The notes beneath the pieces are model-generated. The model did not search any database. It was not told the origin of the DNA and saw only the letters and a program-made list of their open reading frames with translations. Positions 38,272 through 49,489 of a stretch of DNA of 64,000 nt are shown piece after piece. The DNA lies in contig NC_134970.1 of assembly GCF_965638725.1 (NCBI RefSeq), forward strand, positions 4,283,001 through 4,347,000. Direction: 5' to 3'. Source of the stretch: Aptenodytes patagonicus. Taxonomy: Eukaryota; Chordata; Aves; Sphenisciformes; Spheniscidae. Both the position numbers and the translations under genes were made by a program. Position 1 is the stretch's first letter. Each line of letters opens with the position of its first letter.

Positions 38272-38841
38272 GCAAAAGAGTTTAAAGAGAACCCCATTTC
38301 CCTTGCTTTCAGGAGTGGAAACCTGTTAACTGGTGAGGGGGGAAACTGCATGCTGAGCACATTCTTCATCTGAGCGTAGCTCACTCTTGTGTTGGCAGTG
38401 GCTTTTAACAACAAAAAAACCAACAACTCCAGAGCAGCTAATTTGGGATGTGGTGTTCAGGGAGCCTGTGAAGAAGGCAGGGGTGTTGCAACAACCCTCT
38501 GGGAGTTCCTGGTCTGTCCCTGCAAGCCACCAGATGTCACTGGTCCTCCATGGAGCACCTGCCTGCACTAGAGCTTCTACTTAAAGCTGACAGTTCCTGT
38601 GCAGAGTGAAATTGGAGCTGTCTGTTGCTTAGGTATTTGTTGGTTTGTAGTTACGGTTGATAATGATGAGCTGTGGAGCCCTGTCACTTTTGTTTTTTAA
38701 GGTTTTGCAATGTTCATGTCTGGCATACAGTTTACTTACACTGTTCGTTATAGGACTAAAAATTTAATTTCTACATTCTGGCCACAAATACAATTTTTTG
38801 TTACGAGATTGTACTCACTAAGAATCATGCTGTCAACATTA

Positions 38842-38847
38842 AATAAA
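38842..38847 (+). terminator. OARD1 poly(A) signal
   Basis: AATAAA in TTAAATAAATAGC, 571 bases after the OARD1 stop codon, followed by GT-rich sequence. It is the first canonical hexamer after the stop. Confidence 0.65.
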
Positions 38848-38879
38848 TAGCTCTTCAGTACTCTGCTGTCAGATCAGAG

Positions 38880-41110
38880 CACGGTGGTTTTGAAAAACAT
38901 AGCTATGTCTGTGTTGTGGCTGTGTTCTAGAGCAAAGCTGGGTTTTGAAGGGGAATGTGGGAGATGTGTAAAGGCACCTTGTGGGTGCATTTTATACCGT
39001 ATAATTGGTATAGTCTGCCGAACTCAGTTTTCCAAGAACCCACACATGTGAATGAGTGATGTGCTGTAAAAAGTCGTAGTATGGAGTTTAAGGTCTGTTT
39101 TTCGTATTTCTTTTTTACTGCATTTGTAGTTTAGCTGTTACATGTAGGTTGGTGTTTGATGTCACCAATAGCAAAAGCAAATCAGTAACACAGTTCATCA
39201 GACCGTTGGTAAACACTTGATTTTTGACAGTTTGGTTCCAGTACTGAAGAACTATCATATACTCTGCATTTCCTTCGTGTTTGTTTTTCCCCACCCTCCC
39301 ATAATAACAAATCTTTGACTTCTGCTATACTGAATGCCCAGAAAAATGCCAGATACGTTGAATAAACCTAAAAGATGGGACATAACGGTTGAGAAGTTTT
39401 TAGCGTAACATAGGGTTCCCAATTGGTTTTCACTATGAATTGAACGGGTGGAGTGTTTTGTGTTCTGAGCATTGTGGGTTAATCTGTATTGTGCGGTTTC
39501 TTTGCTGATGCAGATCTGCAAATCCTGTTTGTGTCTTTAAGAGTTTCATATTATTACTCTCCCTGTTTGTTGACCGTCCTTTGTAAACTTGTTTTTGGTG
39601 GATAATTGCTGTAGCTCAATACACAACTGAAAGAAAAATAAACTCAGTAAGACAAATGGGAACTTGGAGTATTAAGCTGATCAAGAGTGGATATCGAGAC
39701 TGCTCATTGATTTAGTCTTTATGCTTATTTATGTTTTTTTAAATCTAGTGGCAAAGAGATGAAATGCACAGTGGCTCCACAAGGGTGTTCTCATTGCTGC
39801 TTGTTTTTTCTGTCTTGAAAATTTATGCCAGAATCTAGCACAGTTGACTGAGGTAAGAGACAGGTGCGGCCAGCAGTTCTCTGTGTGTGTGTCTAGCACC
39901 ATTCCAGCTTGTGACAGTGCAGGAGAAACCAACATGAAGAACTGATGGGAAGAACGAACCTTATCTGACTCAGTTTCTCAGCTGATGAGCATCCCTGTGA
40001 CCCTTGTGTGGTCTGTGCCTTGCTTTATATGGAAAGTGATAAGCCCGTATTCCTTCTCTCTGTCTCCCACACTTGTATGTACTTTTGAAATTTTTTTGGC
40101 ATATAATAATTCTCCCTTCTCATCATGCTGCACTTCAGCTACGAAATATTTCATACGTGGCTGTCCCAGGATGTCTCACTTGTCAGATTAAATTCAGGAC
40201 TTCTTGCAAATAGAGAGGAAGGAATAAACAGTGCTATAGCTTTTGCAGTGACTTCCAATTTTATTTCACTTTGCTTTTCCCAGTTCTATATCACAAACAT
40301 TGAACAAGGGGAGAAGGTATTCGATGTATTTGAAATCAAGTATTTGGGGCTCCATCATAATAATAACTCTGATTATTGAGGAGGACAGAGGAGGAAAACC
40401 CTTTTTTCATCTTAAATCCCTTTCTTTTTAATATTTATGAAGTATGTACTTTCTAAACGCATTTATCTAATTGGCAGATTTGTTCTAAGATCTTTTCTTG
40501 TAAAGTAGTCCCAGTATGTGAGGCCTACAGTCTTTCCTGCAGGTCCACTGCAATCCATTTCATTCAAGGCTTTAACCACACAGTATGTTGCCGCCTTTTT
40601 TCCTATCAGCAGAGGCAGCATGGATTTGTTTGGGGCAGGGGGGGAGGAACAAAATAAACCAGAAAATCCCAAACACCAAAGATCTCTGTTGTATATGCAT
40701 TTGTAGTCCATCAGGGCCTAGTCTTCCAGAAGTTGGTACTCCATCCTGCTGGAATCAAAGCTTTGGAAAGCAGAAGTGTCCCAGATGTCCAAGTCTGTCG
40801 CATCTCTTCATAGATCTTTTCTGAATTGGTCCTGGGAAAGGAGAAAGAGGTGTGTTAGAAGCTTCAAATGCTTTCATGTTTTATGGCTTAAATAGGTGAC
40901 ACTTTAGTATCCCTTAAAACAACAACAAAAAAGGAATTCTGCAATGATAATTGTGATTTCCTTTAGTGGTTGGTTTGTTTTTTTCCTAGAAGGCTAGGCT
41001 TTGGGGGGTGGGGGAAATCCCCTTTTCTCTACATTCCTCTCACTGTTTCCACGTGTGTCCTGAATATCATGCCTGTGGGGAACAATGAGGTATTCTTGTT
41101 GCACCTAGCG
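38880..41110. other. OARD1-APOBEC2 intergenic region
   Basis: The two genes converge on this stretch. I see no exon, RNA gene or clear transposon. A further AATAAA occurs near 39640 in the OARD1 sense and could serve a longer transcript. Confidence 0.35.
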
Positions 41111-41123
41111 ACCCTAGTACCTT

Positions 41124-41136
41124 TTTATTCTTTATT
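41124..41136 (-). terminator. Candidate APOBEC2 poly(A) signals
   Basis: TTTATT at 41124-41129 and again at 41131-41136 reads as two AATAAA hexamers on the minus strand, about 300 bases after the APOBEC2 stop codon. If the 3'UTR contains an intron, as a donor just after the stop allows, the real end could lie further left. Confidence 0.4.
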
Positions 41137-41160
41137 CCTGGAGGCGTTTACTCTGAGGAC

Positions 41161-41185
41161 AAAAAAAAAAAAAAAAAAAAAAAAA
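41161..41185. repeat. A25 homopolymer
   Basis: Twenty-five consecutive As on the plus strand (a T run in the APOBEC2 3'UTR direction). No SINE or processed gene is attached to it that I can recognise. Confidence 0.9.
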
Positions 41186-41435
41186 GCTCTACATCCCTTA
41201 CGTGTCTGCTGTGGAGGAGCCCACTGTAGTGTTACTACCCTTGAAGGGGTAAGTTACTGCCTAGGGTTATTTTCAATATTCAGGTACAGGCAAACCCAGC
41301 CAGGTACATACGAGAGTAACAGCAACTGAAATTGGCTCTGGGTTTCACCTTTAACAACCTGAAGAAAAAAGAGGAGTCTGTAATACTAATACAAGGAGCT
41401 AGGTGACCAAGTGGAAATCCTCACTCACGTGAGCT

Positions 41436-44400
41436 TCAGTGCAAAATCTCAGCCAACTTTTCCTCATAATACTGGAAGTTCTCTTGAATGTCCTCCCATG
41501 GCACGAAAGCCTTTGCTTCCTCTCCTTCCTCCTGTTCCACAAAGTTCTGCCAGACATACTCAAAGTCTTGAGGCTTCATAATCCTCAGCTTGCAGCCAGC
41601 TGACTTCATTTTTTTCAGGGCAGCCTGCATTTCTGGCTCTTCCCACATGAAGAGGCGCCCTACCATGATTGTCAGACGCAGGTTCTTGTTCTTCTTTAGG
41701 GTCTCGGTTATCCGGTCAGCACAGGTCACGCAGGGACTGGAGGAGACGTACCAGGTGATGTTGTAGCGGAGGCTTGATTCGCACTTTGGTAAAATTGTGT
41801 TGAAGAAAGCCATTTCTGCGTGGGCGGCCGCATGCTCATCTTCCAGGTAACCCCGAGAAGTCACTGACTCTTTGCCTTGGGTCTCGACGACGTAACACAG
41901 GAAGGTTTTGTTCCTGCCTGAGCTGTATTCCACGTTCCTGAACTGGAATTTGAAAAATATGGCTGGGAGGCGCTCCCTATAAAGAGTGGAGAGGAGAGAA
42001 GCATCTCAGATTGGTTTAGTTCCTGTGTGATCTTGGACAAGTCGCTGCATCTATGATGGCTGCATCCCTCCGTGTATTAAAAGGAGATGCCTTTTAATAG
42101 GAGGATAAAAATACATTAAAAATTACAAGATATTCAGCTAGTTTTGCTGCGTGGTGCCATTCTCACTACCTAGTCTTTTTCACTTAATTTTAACAAACTT
42201 GTACTGGGAATTTCTGGTATCTGCATTGAGGTGTTTGAAGAGGAACTTGCTTCTGAAATGTATTTTTTGAGACTATGATATTTACTGTTGGTAAGGAGGG
42301 ACAGCAACTGGCATTTTCCCAGTCTTAATGCACCTGTAGACTGAACTGTGTTCTTCTACTGTTTTCTAGGCCATTAATACAGTTCTTTCAGTGTAGTGTT
42401 GAGATGTTAATATGCAGGATCTGTTGTCCTAAATTGTTAGGATGATAACTCTGGCATTGCTAATTAGTGTTTTACCCCCAGTGCTTTTGCAGTCTGGATT
42501 TCCTCTGAGTAGAGGCAAGCGTGACTGACTAGTTGCAGTTGTTCTAGTTTTACTCTTCCACTATCAGTTGAATACTAATATTCAGTAGGATTATGTTGTG
42601 ACTTTGGTTTAATAAAATATCTGAGATCAAATCTAACTTTGCTATGAGAAAGTGTATTTCCCACTGAAATTTGATAACTGTCTCGTGGATACTACTGATA
42701 AACTTCAGATACCTTTTTTTTTTAGCGTTGTGCACCTCTTCCATTCTGGGTTTCTAAATGAGCATAATCCAAAGTGAATCATTGCAGTGAGTAATGTGTT
42801 TGCAGTCCTCTTTTATTTAGGGAAGTTAAAATTAGTCCCTTAAAATACTGTGTATAGCTTTTATGCATTGCTGACTGAAGAGGTGAAAAAGGAAAGCTGC
42901 ATCATCCTATAGTACCTGTTACTTTTTAATGGAGTACCAGGCTTTCCCGATTGCCCCCTGTAGCATCTAACTGTGGAGTACATCAGTACAAGAAGTAGTA
43001 CTTGAAGGATGTTAGGTGGAAAAATGAAAAAGATACTGCTGACAACATGCCTTGTGACCTGCTAAATGCTGCAAAGGGTGGGAGTGAAGACTGTGCGGAG
43101 TAGCCAAAGCCAAAGTGAAATAATGAAAAGTAGTAACACAACATTTCATTTATTACGCACTAGTAATCTTCTGGCATGTTGTACTCCTCTCATCTGCGCT
43201 TTAGGTGGACCTATAACCTTGATATTCCCAGTGAGGCAATAATGAATCTTTGTAAAACAGTAAGTGTCTTATTCATCCCTGTCTCATCTATAGTCAGACT
43301 ATAATGTCAGGCCTCTCCAGGGGGTACGCTGAGCAAAGGTCAGGAGAGATTCTCAGACTCCTGGAAATTTTAATTGGGGAGAGCAACGAGGCTGCAGGAG
43401 TCAGTGGCAAAGTGTCGTTCTGCTGAGAGGAAAGAATTTACAATGCAGCGTCTCACAAGATGTCTCCAAAGATAGTGGAAATGAAGGGTATGGAAAAGAT
43501 TGAAGAGAATCAAAATCAGTATGTTATGCTCGCTTACTAACGTGGGAACCACGAGTGAACGTACCGTCAATTCGCTGGGGGGAAATGCCGGTATGGGCCA
43601 CAGTGAAAATGTGGGATGGTTGCAGGTCAGGAATAAGGACTGCTCATGAAGAGCTGGATCAGATGCCTTTTAAAATTAGTGGATGTCCTTCTATAGAGTG
43701 CAATGGATAAGGCTTTGCTAGGACTGCATGAAACACCCCAAATAGCATGATATTCTGTGCAAATCAGAGGGGTTGGAACAGGAGCGTTTGAACAGAAAGA
43801 CCAGGGAACAGGCACTCAGGAGTTCTTCATGTAATACCTGGCTGCAAATACTACATTACATACCGTAAGCAAACAGCTTTTTGCTTAGATAAGAATTGGA
43901 AATAGCGTGCTGTCTAAATACATAACTCAGAGTAAATTATAGTTATTGTCAAGCTTCTTTAGCTGTGTTATTTTAAAAGTTTAAATACAATTTTCCATAA
44001 ATGTTTAATTCCACTTACAAAGTTTCAGAAATTTCTCTTCGGTACGTGTATATTCCATACTTATCTTAATGCAGCCAGGAATTTTCTTGCTGCCAAAGTC
44101 CTGTGGTATTTTTGGCTTTTGAGAAAGTTAAAACATAAAAGAACACCCTCTCTATTTAATTTTTTATGATACTACAGTAGTATCTAGGGTCCATTTGGGC
44201 CTGGTACACAGATTCGCAATAAAAGGCCTGGAGTTGTAGTTCCCACTTCTGTTTTGGTTTTCCCAACAGCATGATTTTACAGATGAACGGCTTCGCTTGG
44301 AATATCAGTGTGCTATACCAGCCAAATGGTGTGAGAGTTGACGCGGTTAGGTTGGCACAGTCGTACCTTGTACTGAGAGAGGAAGATCATTAGTCTTCCA

Positions 44401-47400
44401 AATGCAACAAGATGTACGAGTCGGAACAATTCTGTCCATAGAATTGCATCTACACTGGGAATATCTACTGTTGCTGTCAGTCAAGGACCACCATAATTCT
44501 TTTCACATATCATTGATTCGTGACAGTGGAAGTTTAGTGTACAAGTTTGGCTTTAGAAATTTTACTAGAAGCAGGTTTTCAGCTGCTTCTTAAACACTAT
44601 AATTAAACCCTTACATTGTTCAATTCTACTTAGATGAGATCTGCACAAGACAGGACTTAGACAATAGAAAAGCCTGTTTGGGAGCCTCCCATGCTATTAC
44701 TGTTTTAGCTGGCAGTGTATTAATGAGGGATGGGAAGCAGTAGTGTGGCTACAGACTTTTATTTTGATTAATGAGCAAATAAATCATGCTATTTTGGTAT
44801 GATTTGGTCTATGGTTCTCTGGTTTGCATTGAGAGTTTGCGCAAGCCTAGATAAGGGAAACTTGCACTGGCTTGCACAAGTTCTAAACTACCCAGAAAGA
44901 CTACTTTAACTTTCTTTTCGTAGCATTTTGACCTCTGTTCCCTTACGTTAGATGACTTAAAGTTACCTGTTAGAGCGAGTCTCATTTTCTTTAAGATGAA
45001 TTGCAAGACTTCCACTGATTTTATTAAAGAGCATTATCAGATTCTAATTTAGCATAGTGCCTCTTATTCCCTGAACTCTTTTCTCTTCTTGCTCTTTGAG
45101 ACAAAAAAAATTCACATGCTTTCGGGAATAGCGCTTTTCCTGTTTTATATCCTAGATAACGAATGGTTCTTTGGTTAATGATTTAATGATTCTTTAATTA
45201 ATGATTTCTTTGAAGTCCAGCTATGTTGGGTCTGACATAAGCCACCCATTGCCTTGTTTCAGAGCTAAGTTTGTAAGGCTACAGTAAGTTGTTTTAAAAT
45301 AACATCATGTATTTAAATGTAGCACATCAGAGTCACATGGAAGTTCATTCCTGATTTAACTCTCTTGACTGCAAAGCGGTTACATCAGTGATGAGATTGA
45401 GTCTGTATGTTTTGATGAACTGCAGCGATCTGTTCCAGGATGTATTGACTCGGTGGTGTATTTAGTCAGGCCTTCCAGATGGATTTTATTGCTTATCATC
45501 TTGGCGTCTGTCTAAGATTATCTGGGATGTTCACCTAAATCTGTCCTCCTAGCAACATGGAATATGTATCAGCTTAATTAATAAGTTTCCGATAAAGAAC
45601 ATAAACAAAGCTAAGGGCATTTTCCAAGTCTGTAAGTAGCTGGCTGAGAGCTTGGAAAATTTGCTGATCATGGATACATAGGCAACCAATGAGCTGTGTG
45701 TGCTAGTTAGCAAGAATCTGCTTAATCCCATGTAAACCAGAGCAGGGAGGATGTTTTGGCACAAGTGTGAATTGTAAACTTCTGTCCTGACAGGGCTTAG
45801 CTGAGTCCTTGCTATGTGACTCTTCCAAGCAGTGGGGATGTGGGCAAGGTGTCTCTGGTCCTCTGAGTAATTGGAAAGCCCCGTAGCGAGTGATTCAGCA
45901 GTGAAAGAATGGGCAAGAACAAACCATATGTACCGTAAGACTGCATACGTACTTAAGTGCCGTGTGCTGCATAATCTCACCTTTGAGTTACAGCATGCTT
46001 GGCAGATGACCCTCGTAACTTACTGCAAAGTGAAGTATTGTAATTGTATTTTTTATTTGGGTAGATTAAAACTCTTTCCAAACAGGTGAGCTCCAAAATA
46101 CCTCCCTGAAATAGCAGTGTCAACTACTACATAAAACTAAGCCAACTTCTTTGGAAACTCAGGTCTAGCTTTGAATACTTCCTGACTGTTCCTGAGTAAA
46201 TGACTAGTTCTTGGTAAGCCTATTTTCCCATGTTTGAATGACGGGTGGTGTACAAATGTTAATATTATCCCTATTTTACCTATTACCCTATTTGCCTATT
46301 ACCTATTATCCCTATTTTACCCATTGAGGCAGAAACCTCAATCTCGAAGAGTGGTACTGGACTGAACAGATAATGTGCTTTTAAGTTTGCTGAAATAAGG
46401 TAGGCTGGAGGAATACAGCAGCTGCCCAGCATGACCCCAGTGCTGTTGCATGCTGGGTAGAAGAAGAGAATTAGAACTTCTAATGAGAGAATAAAAATGT
46501 GGGATTATCTAAAAGATGCTGTAAACTAGTAGGACGTATTCTTTAGATTTAAATATTTGTTCAATGACTATTTATACTATGGTCATAGGTTATTTGAGCT
46601 GACAAAACAGTGTCCTTTTGCTTGCTCTTTGACAACTACTCACAAATAAACACGCTCATGCTGGGCTCATTGATTATAGAAAGTCTGCAATGATCAACTG
46701 TAGCAGGAACCAAGGATTTATCACTGCTAGAAGGAGCCTCATTTACACCCTGGAGAAAGTGTAAATAAATGTGTCTACTTAAACATCATGAAATGTTCAC
46801 AGATGGGGCTTATATTTATCCAGGACTGCGTGGAGCCAAAATGTTGACAAAAAAGGGGTTAATATTCTTAAAGAGAGTGATTAGGTTCCCAGTATTTTTT
46901 GTGTAAGCAGGACTCCTTAGAGCTATAAGCAGCAGCTTGAAAACTTGGCTGTGTGTCTTAAGATGCTCCTAATCCAAGGGCTAAAACTGAGATGCAGTGT
47001 AATTGAATTTAAGTGCTTCCACAGTTGCAGTTATGTGTTTTCTCATAATTCACATAACTGGCTTTATTGACTGAAAATTTGTAAATAATTAGAAAAATCC
47101 AAACAGTGATCGTACCAGGTTGAGGCACAGGCTAAACTCACAGGGTACTTCTTAAAACGAAAGTAAAAATTGCTGGATTTTTCTGTACCTCTTTCAGGGT
47201 CCTTTAGGATTTCTGCTTTACTTCCTCATTCTCCCCTTTCATAGCCAGCATATTAGTCATAAACTAATAATCAGAGGAGATTTGGTCATGATTCCTGCAG
47301 GAATTCACCAGATATTTATAAGCACTTTCCAAACAGTATTGTGATGAGGATGGTATAAATACTCGCATAGTGACAGCTCTATGGTCCCTCACCAAATGTC

Positions 47401-49331
47401 TGAGTACTTTTCATTTCAGAAACTTAAACTCCTGTCTTGCTTGGTATCAGCATATAGAATGTGAGAATCAGCTGGCACCAGCTTAATGTATGTAGGTACC
47501 ACAGCACAGACTTTAACTCGAGGCTTCCTTGCATCACCTGCTGCTCTTACTCTAGTACCTCTGCCCCGGTGCAGTTCCAGCAGTGCAGCTCACTCCTAAG
47601 CCTCAGCAGGTTAAATTTTCCTATTGTTATCCCTTTCTGCAAGCACATGGCATCCCTCGTGTTCTGGCTGCCGCCTTTCCGGAGTTGAAAGTCCTGTCAA
47701 ATTCTGCAACACCCTTGTCATTTCAACAAATAATTTCATTGCAGGATGACACTAAGAAAGTATTTTTCATCCATGATTAGCACACCAATTCCTATCTGGG
47801 TTGTTGGGGTTAGCAAGGAGTTTGAAGATACCGCCCAATTCCTTAGCAATTTCTAATTGCAAGTTGCGTGCTCCAAGGCTGAAAAATCTAATTTCCTCAT
47901 TGAGATTCATTGTAGTGCACGTCTTAAGTGTCTAGAAGTTGTCACCGTATGTGTTGTTGGTCCAATAGCTTATATAAACGATTTTTGGTGTCTTAGCTCC
48001 GTTCCTAGCAGAGGGATGTGCTTTTCTTAAAAGTCACTGCTCTAGCAGACGTGTATTATTTCTATGATTGTGCATGACAGAGACCAAAGGCTGTGTGTGA
48101 ACAATCCCAGCCCAAGAAGTGATTTTTCAGAGCAGACGTATTTTAAGAAGAAAATGTTTTTTTTCACCCCTGTGCAGGGATGTAACCCAATTGTGTGAGA
48201 TCAGACAGGTGCTGTCCTGCCTCATGCATCGTTCTCAGAAATGCCAGCCAAATTTTTTCAAAATTTTTTAATCTTTCTTAGCAGTGACCATGTCACAGGC
48301 AGAAGGATTCCAAGTGGGATTTTAAAAGTCTGGCCTGAGCTTTGTATTCAAGCAGATGGAAGAAATCATGGTTTTGGTTTACAAGCTGGGAACACTGCCT
48401 TGGTGACAGCTAAGGGAGACCAGAGGGAAGAACTACATAGGGCACCTTGCTACTACTACAATGAGCATTTTGAAATGCTTAGAGATAGCAGATTACACAG
48501 GTTTTTTTCTAGTTGCTTATGTCTGAGAGAGTTCAGCTTCCTAGTAGAGCTCTGTTCTATCTGCCTTTTTCAAAGGCCAGGCCCACTGGAGCAAAAGGAG
48601 CTCCTTGCTGCATTGCTGTCTTGAGAACTGCCTATTGTTTTGGTGCCTTTCTGTGACTTAGGCTTTTTTGAAAGTCAGGTTCCAGCTGTGGGTGTGGAGC
48701 CCTTGAAATTGTGGACTTTTAGCTTTCTCGAAAAATCTATCCCTTAGGTCCATAAAGCAAATCAGCCATAGCAGGGGTATTTTTCCTAATCCACAGATAG
48801 AGAAACTTGCATACAAGAGCCATTGATCACACCAAGAAATCAATATTCAGTGCTCATCAAGGGCCAATACCTTCCATCCTGGTATCATCAGGCAAGTGAT
48901 CCCATTGCAGTCAGTGGGACTACTTGCACTGTAAAGGAATCAGTCAACACTATAGAAACAGACCTGCTTGTATAAAACAAAGAGATTTGTCTGCCTGCCT
49001 TGTGTGAATCCATCCTCTGTAAAACTCAGTGAAACTTTTAACAAAACCCCACAATAATGAAAGCCATACTTACATCATTTAATACTCAGAAGTGCGCTGG
49101 CTGAAGATACCGTCTTTAATTACCCAACATAAAAGCTGAGGCAGAGACCTTTGAGTATCCCCACTTCACTCTTTTGCACCCTCATATTTATATCTAAACC
49201 TCTTACCCTGTCACAATTTCAAATGGTGGCAGGTCTTCCCGCTTCAACTTCTTCTTTTTTTCTTCGCCCTCTTCTGCGTTGTCAGGTTCACCATTCTGCG
49301 TGTTGCTGGGCTCCTCCTGCTTTTCTGCCAT
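41436..49331 (-). CDS. APOBEC2: APOBEC2, cytidine deaminase family member
   Basis: Two coding exons, 49331-49207 and 41976-41436, join in phase 2 to give 666 nt and 221 residues; human has 224. The 7.2-kb intron holds nothing I recognise. The zinc-deaminase signature is complete: H94-A-E96 and P123-C124-V-T-C127. Other family marks are YSSGRNKTFLCYVVE, GYLEDEHAAAHAE, WYVSSSPC, GRLFMWEEPE, KLRIMKPQDFEYVWQNF and the end YYEEKLAEILH. APOBEC2 is expressed mainly in skeletal and heart muscle of vertebrates; no firm deaminase substrate is known and it affects muscle differentiation. The N-terminus is unlike human: acidic residues followed by KKKKLKRED, joining human-like LPPFEIVTGERLPA. Its low-complexity start is normal for this gene. 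A donor-like CTCAC|GTGAGT on the minus strand just after the stop suggests an intron in the 3'UTR. Confidence 0.96.
46264..46321. repeat. 17-bp direct repeat in the APOBEC2 intron
   Basis: ATTATCCCTATTTTACC occurs at 46264-46280 and identically at 46305-46321, with related CTATT/TACC units between. This looks like a small minisatellite. Confidence 0.75.
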
Positions 49332-49459
49332 CTTCTTGAGTATAGGGGTATTAAGTTATGGCCACTGGGAAAAAGAAAGCAATTTCTGAGAGCTCTAAGA
49401 GAGAGGAGACAGCAGAGGGAGGAGGGAAAAACAGAGCTGGGAGTTCCTGCACTCGGCAC

Positions 49460-49481
49460 AGTTGTCAGGAGCTAAATATGG
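49460..49481 (-). promoter_or_regulatory. Possible muscle-type elements upstream of APOBEC2
   Basis: About 130-150 bp upstream of the APOBEC2 start codon are an E-box CAGTTG (49460-49465) and CTAAATATGG (49472-49481), which differs at one position from the SRF CArG box CC(A/T)6GG. This pairing is typical of muscle promoters and fits APOBEC2's known muscle expression. On the minus strand the second site also reads as a weak TATA-like CATATTTAG. Function is inferred. Confidence 0.35.
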
Positions 49482-49489
49482 AACAAAGC

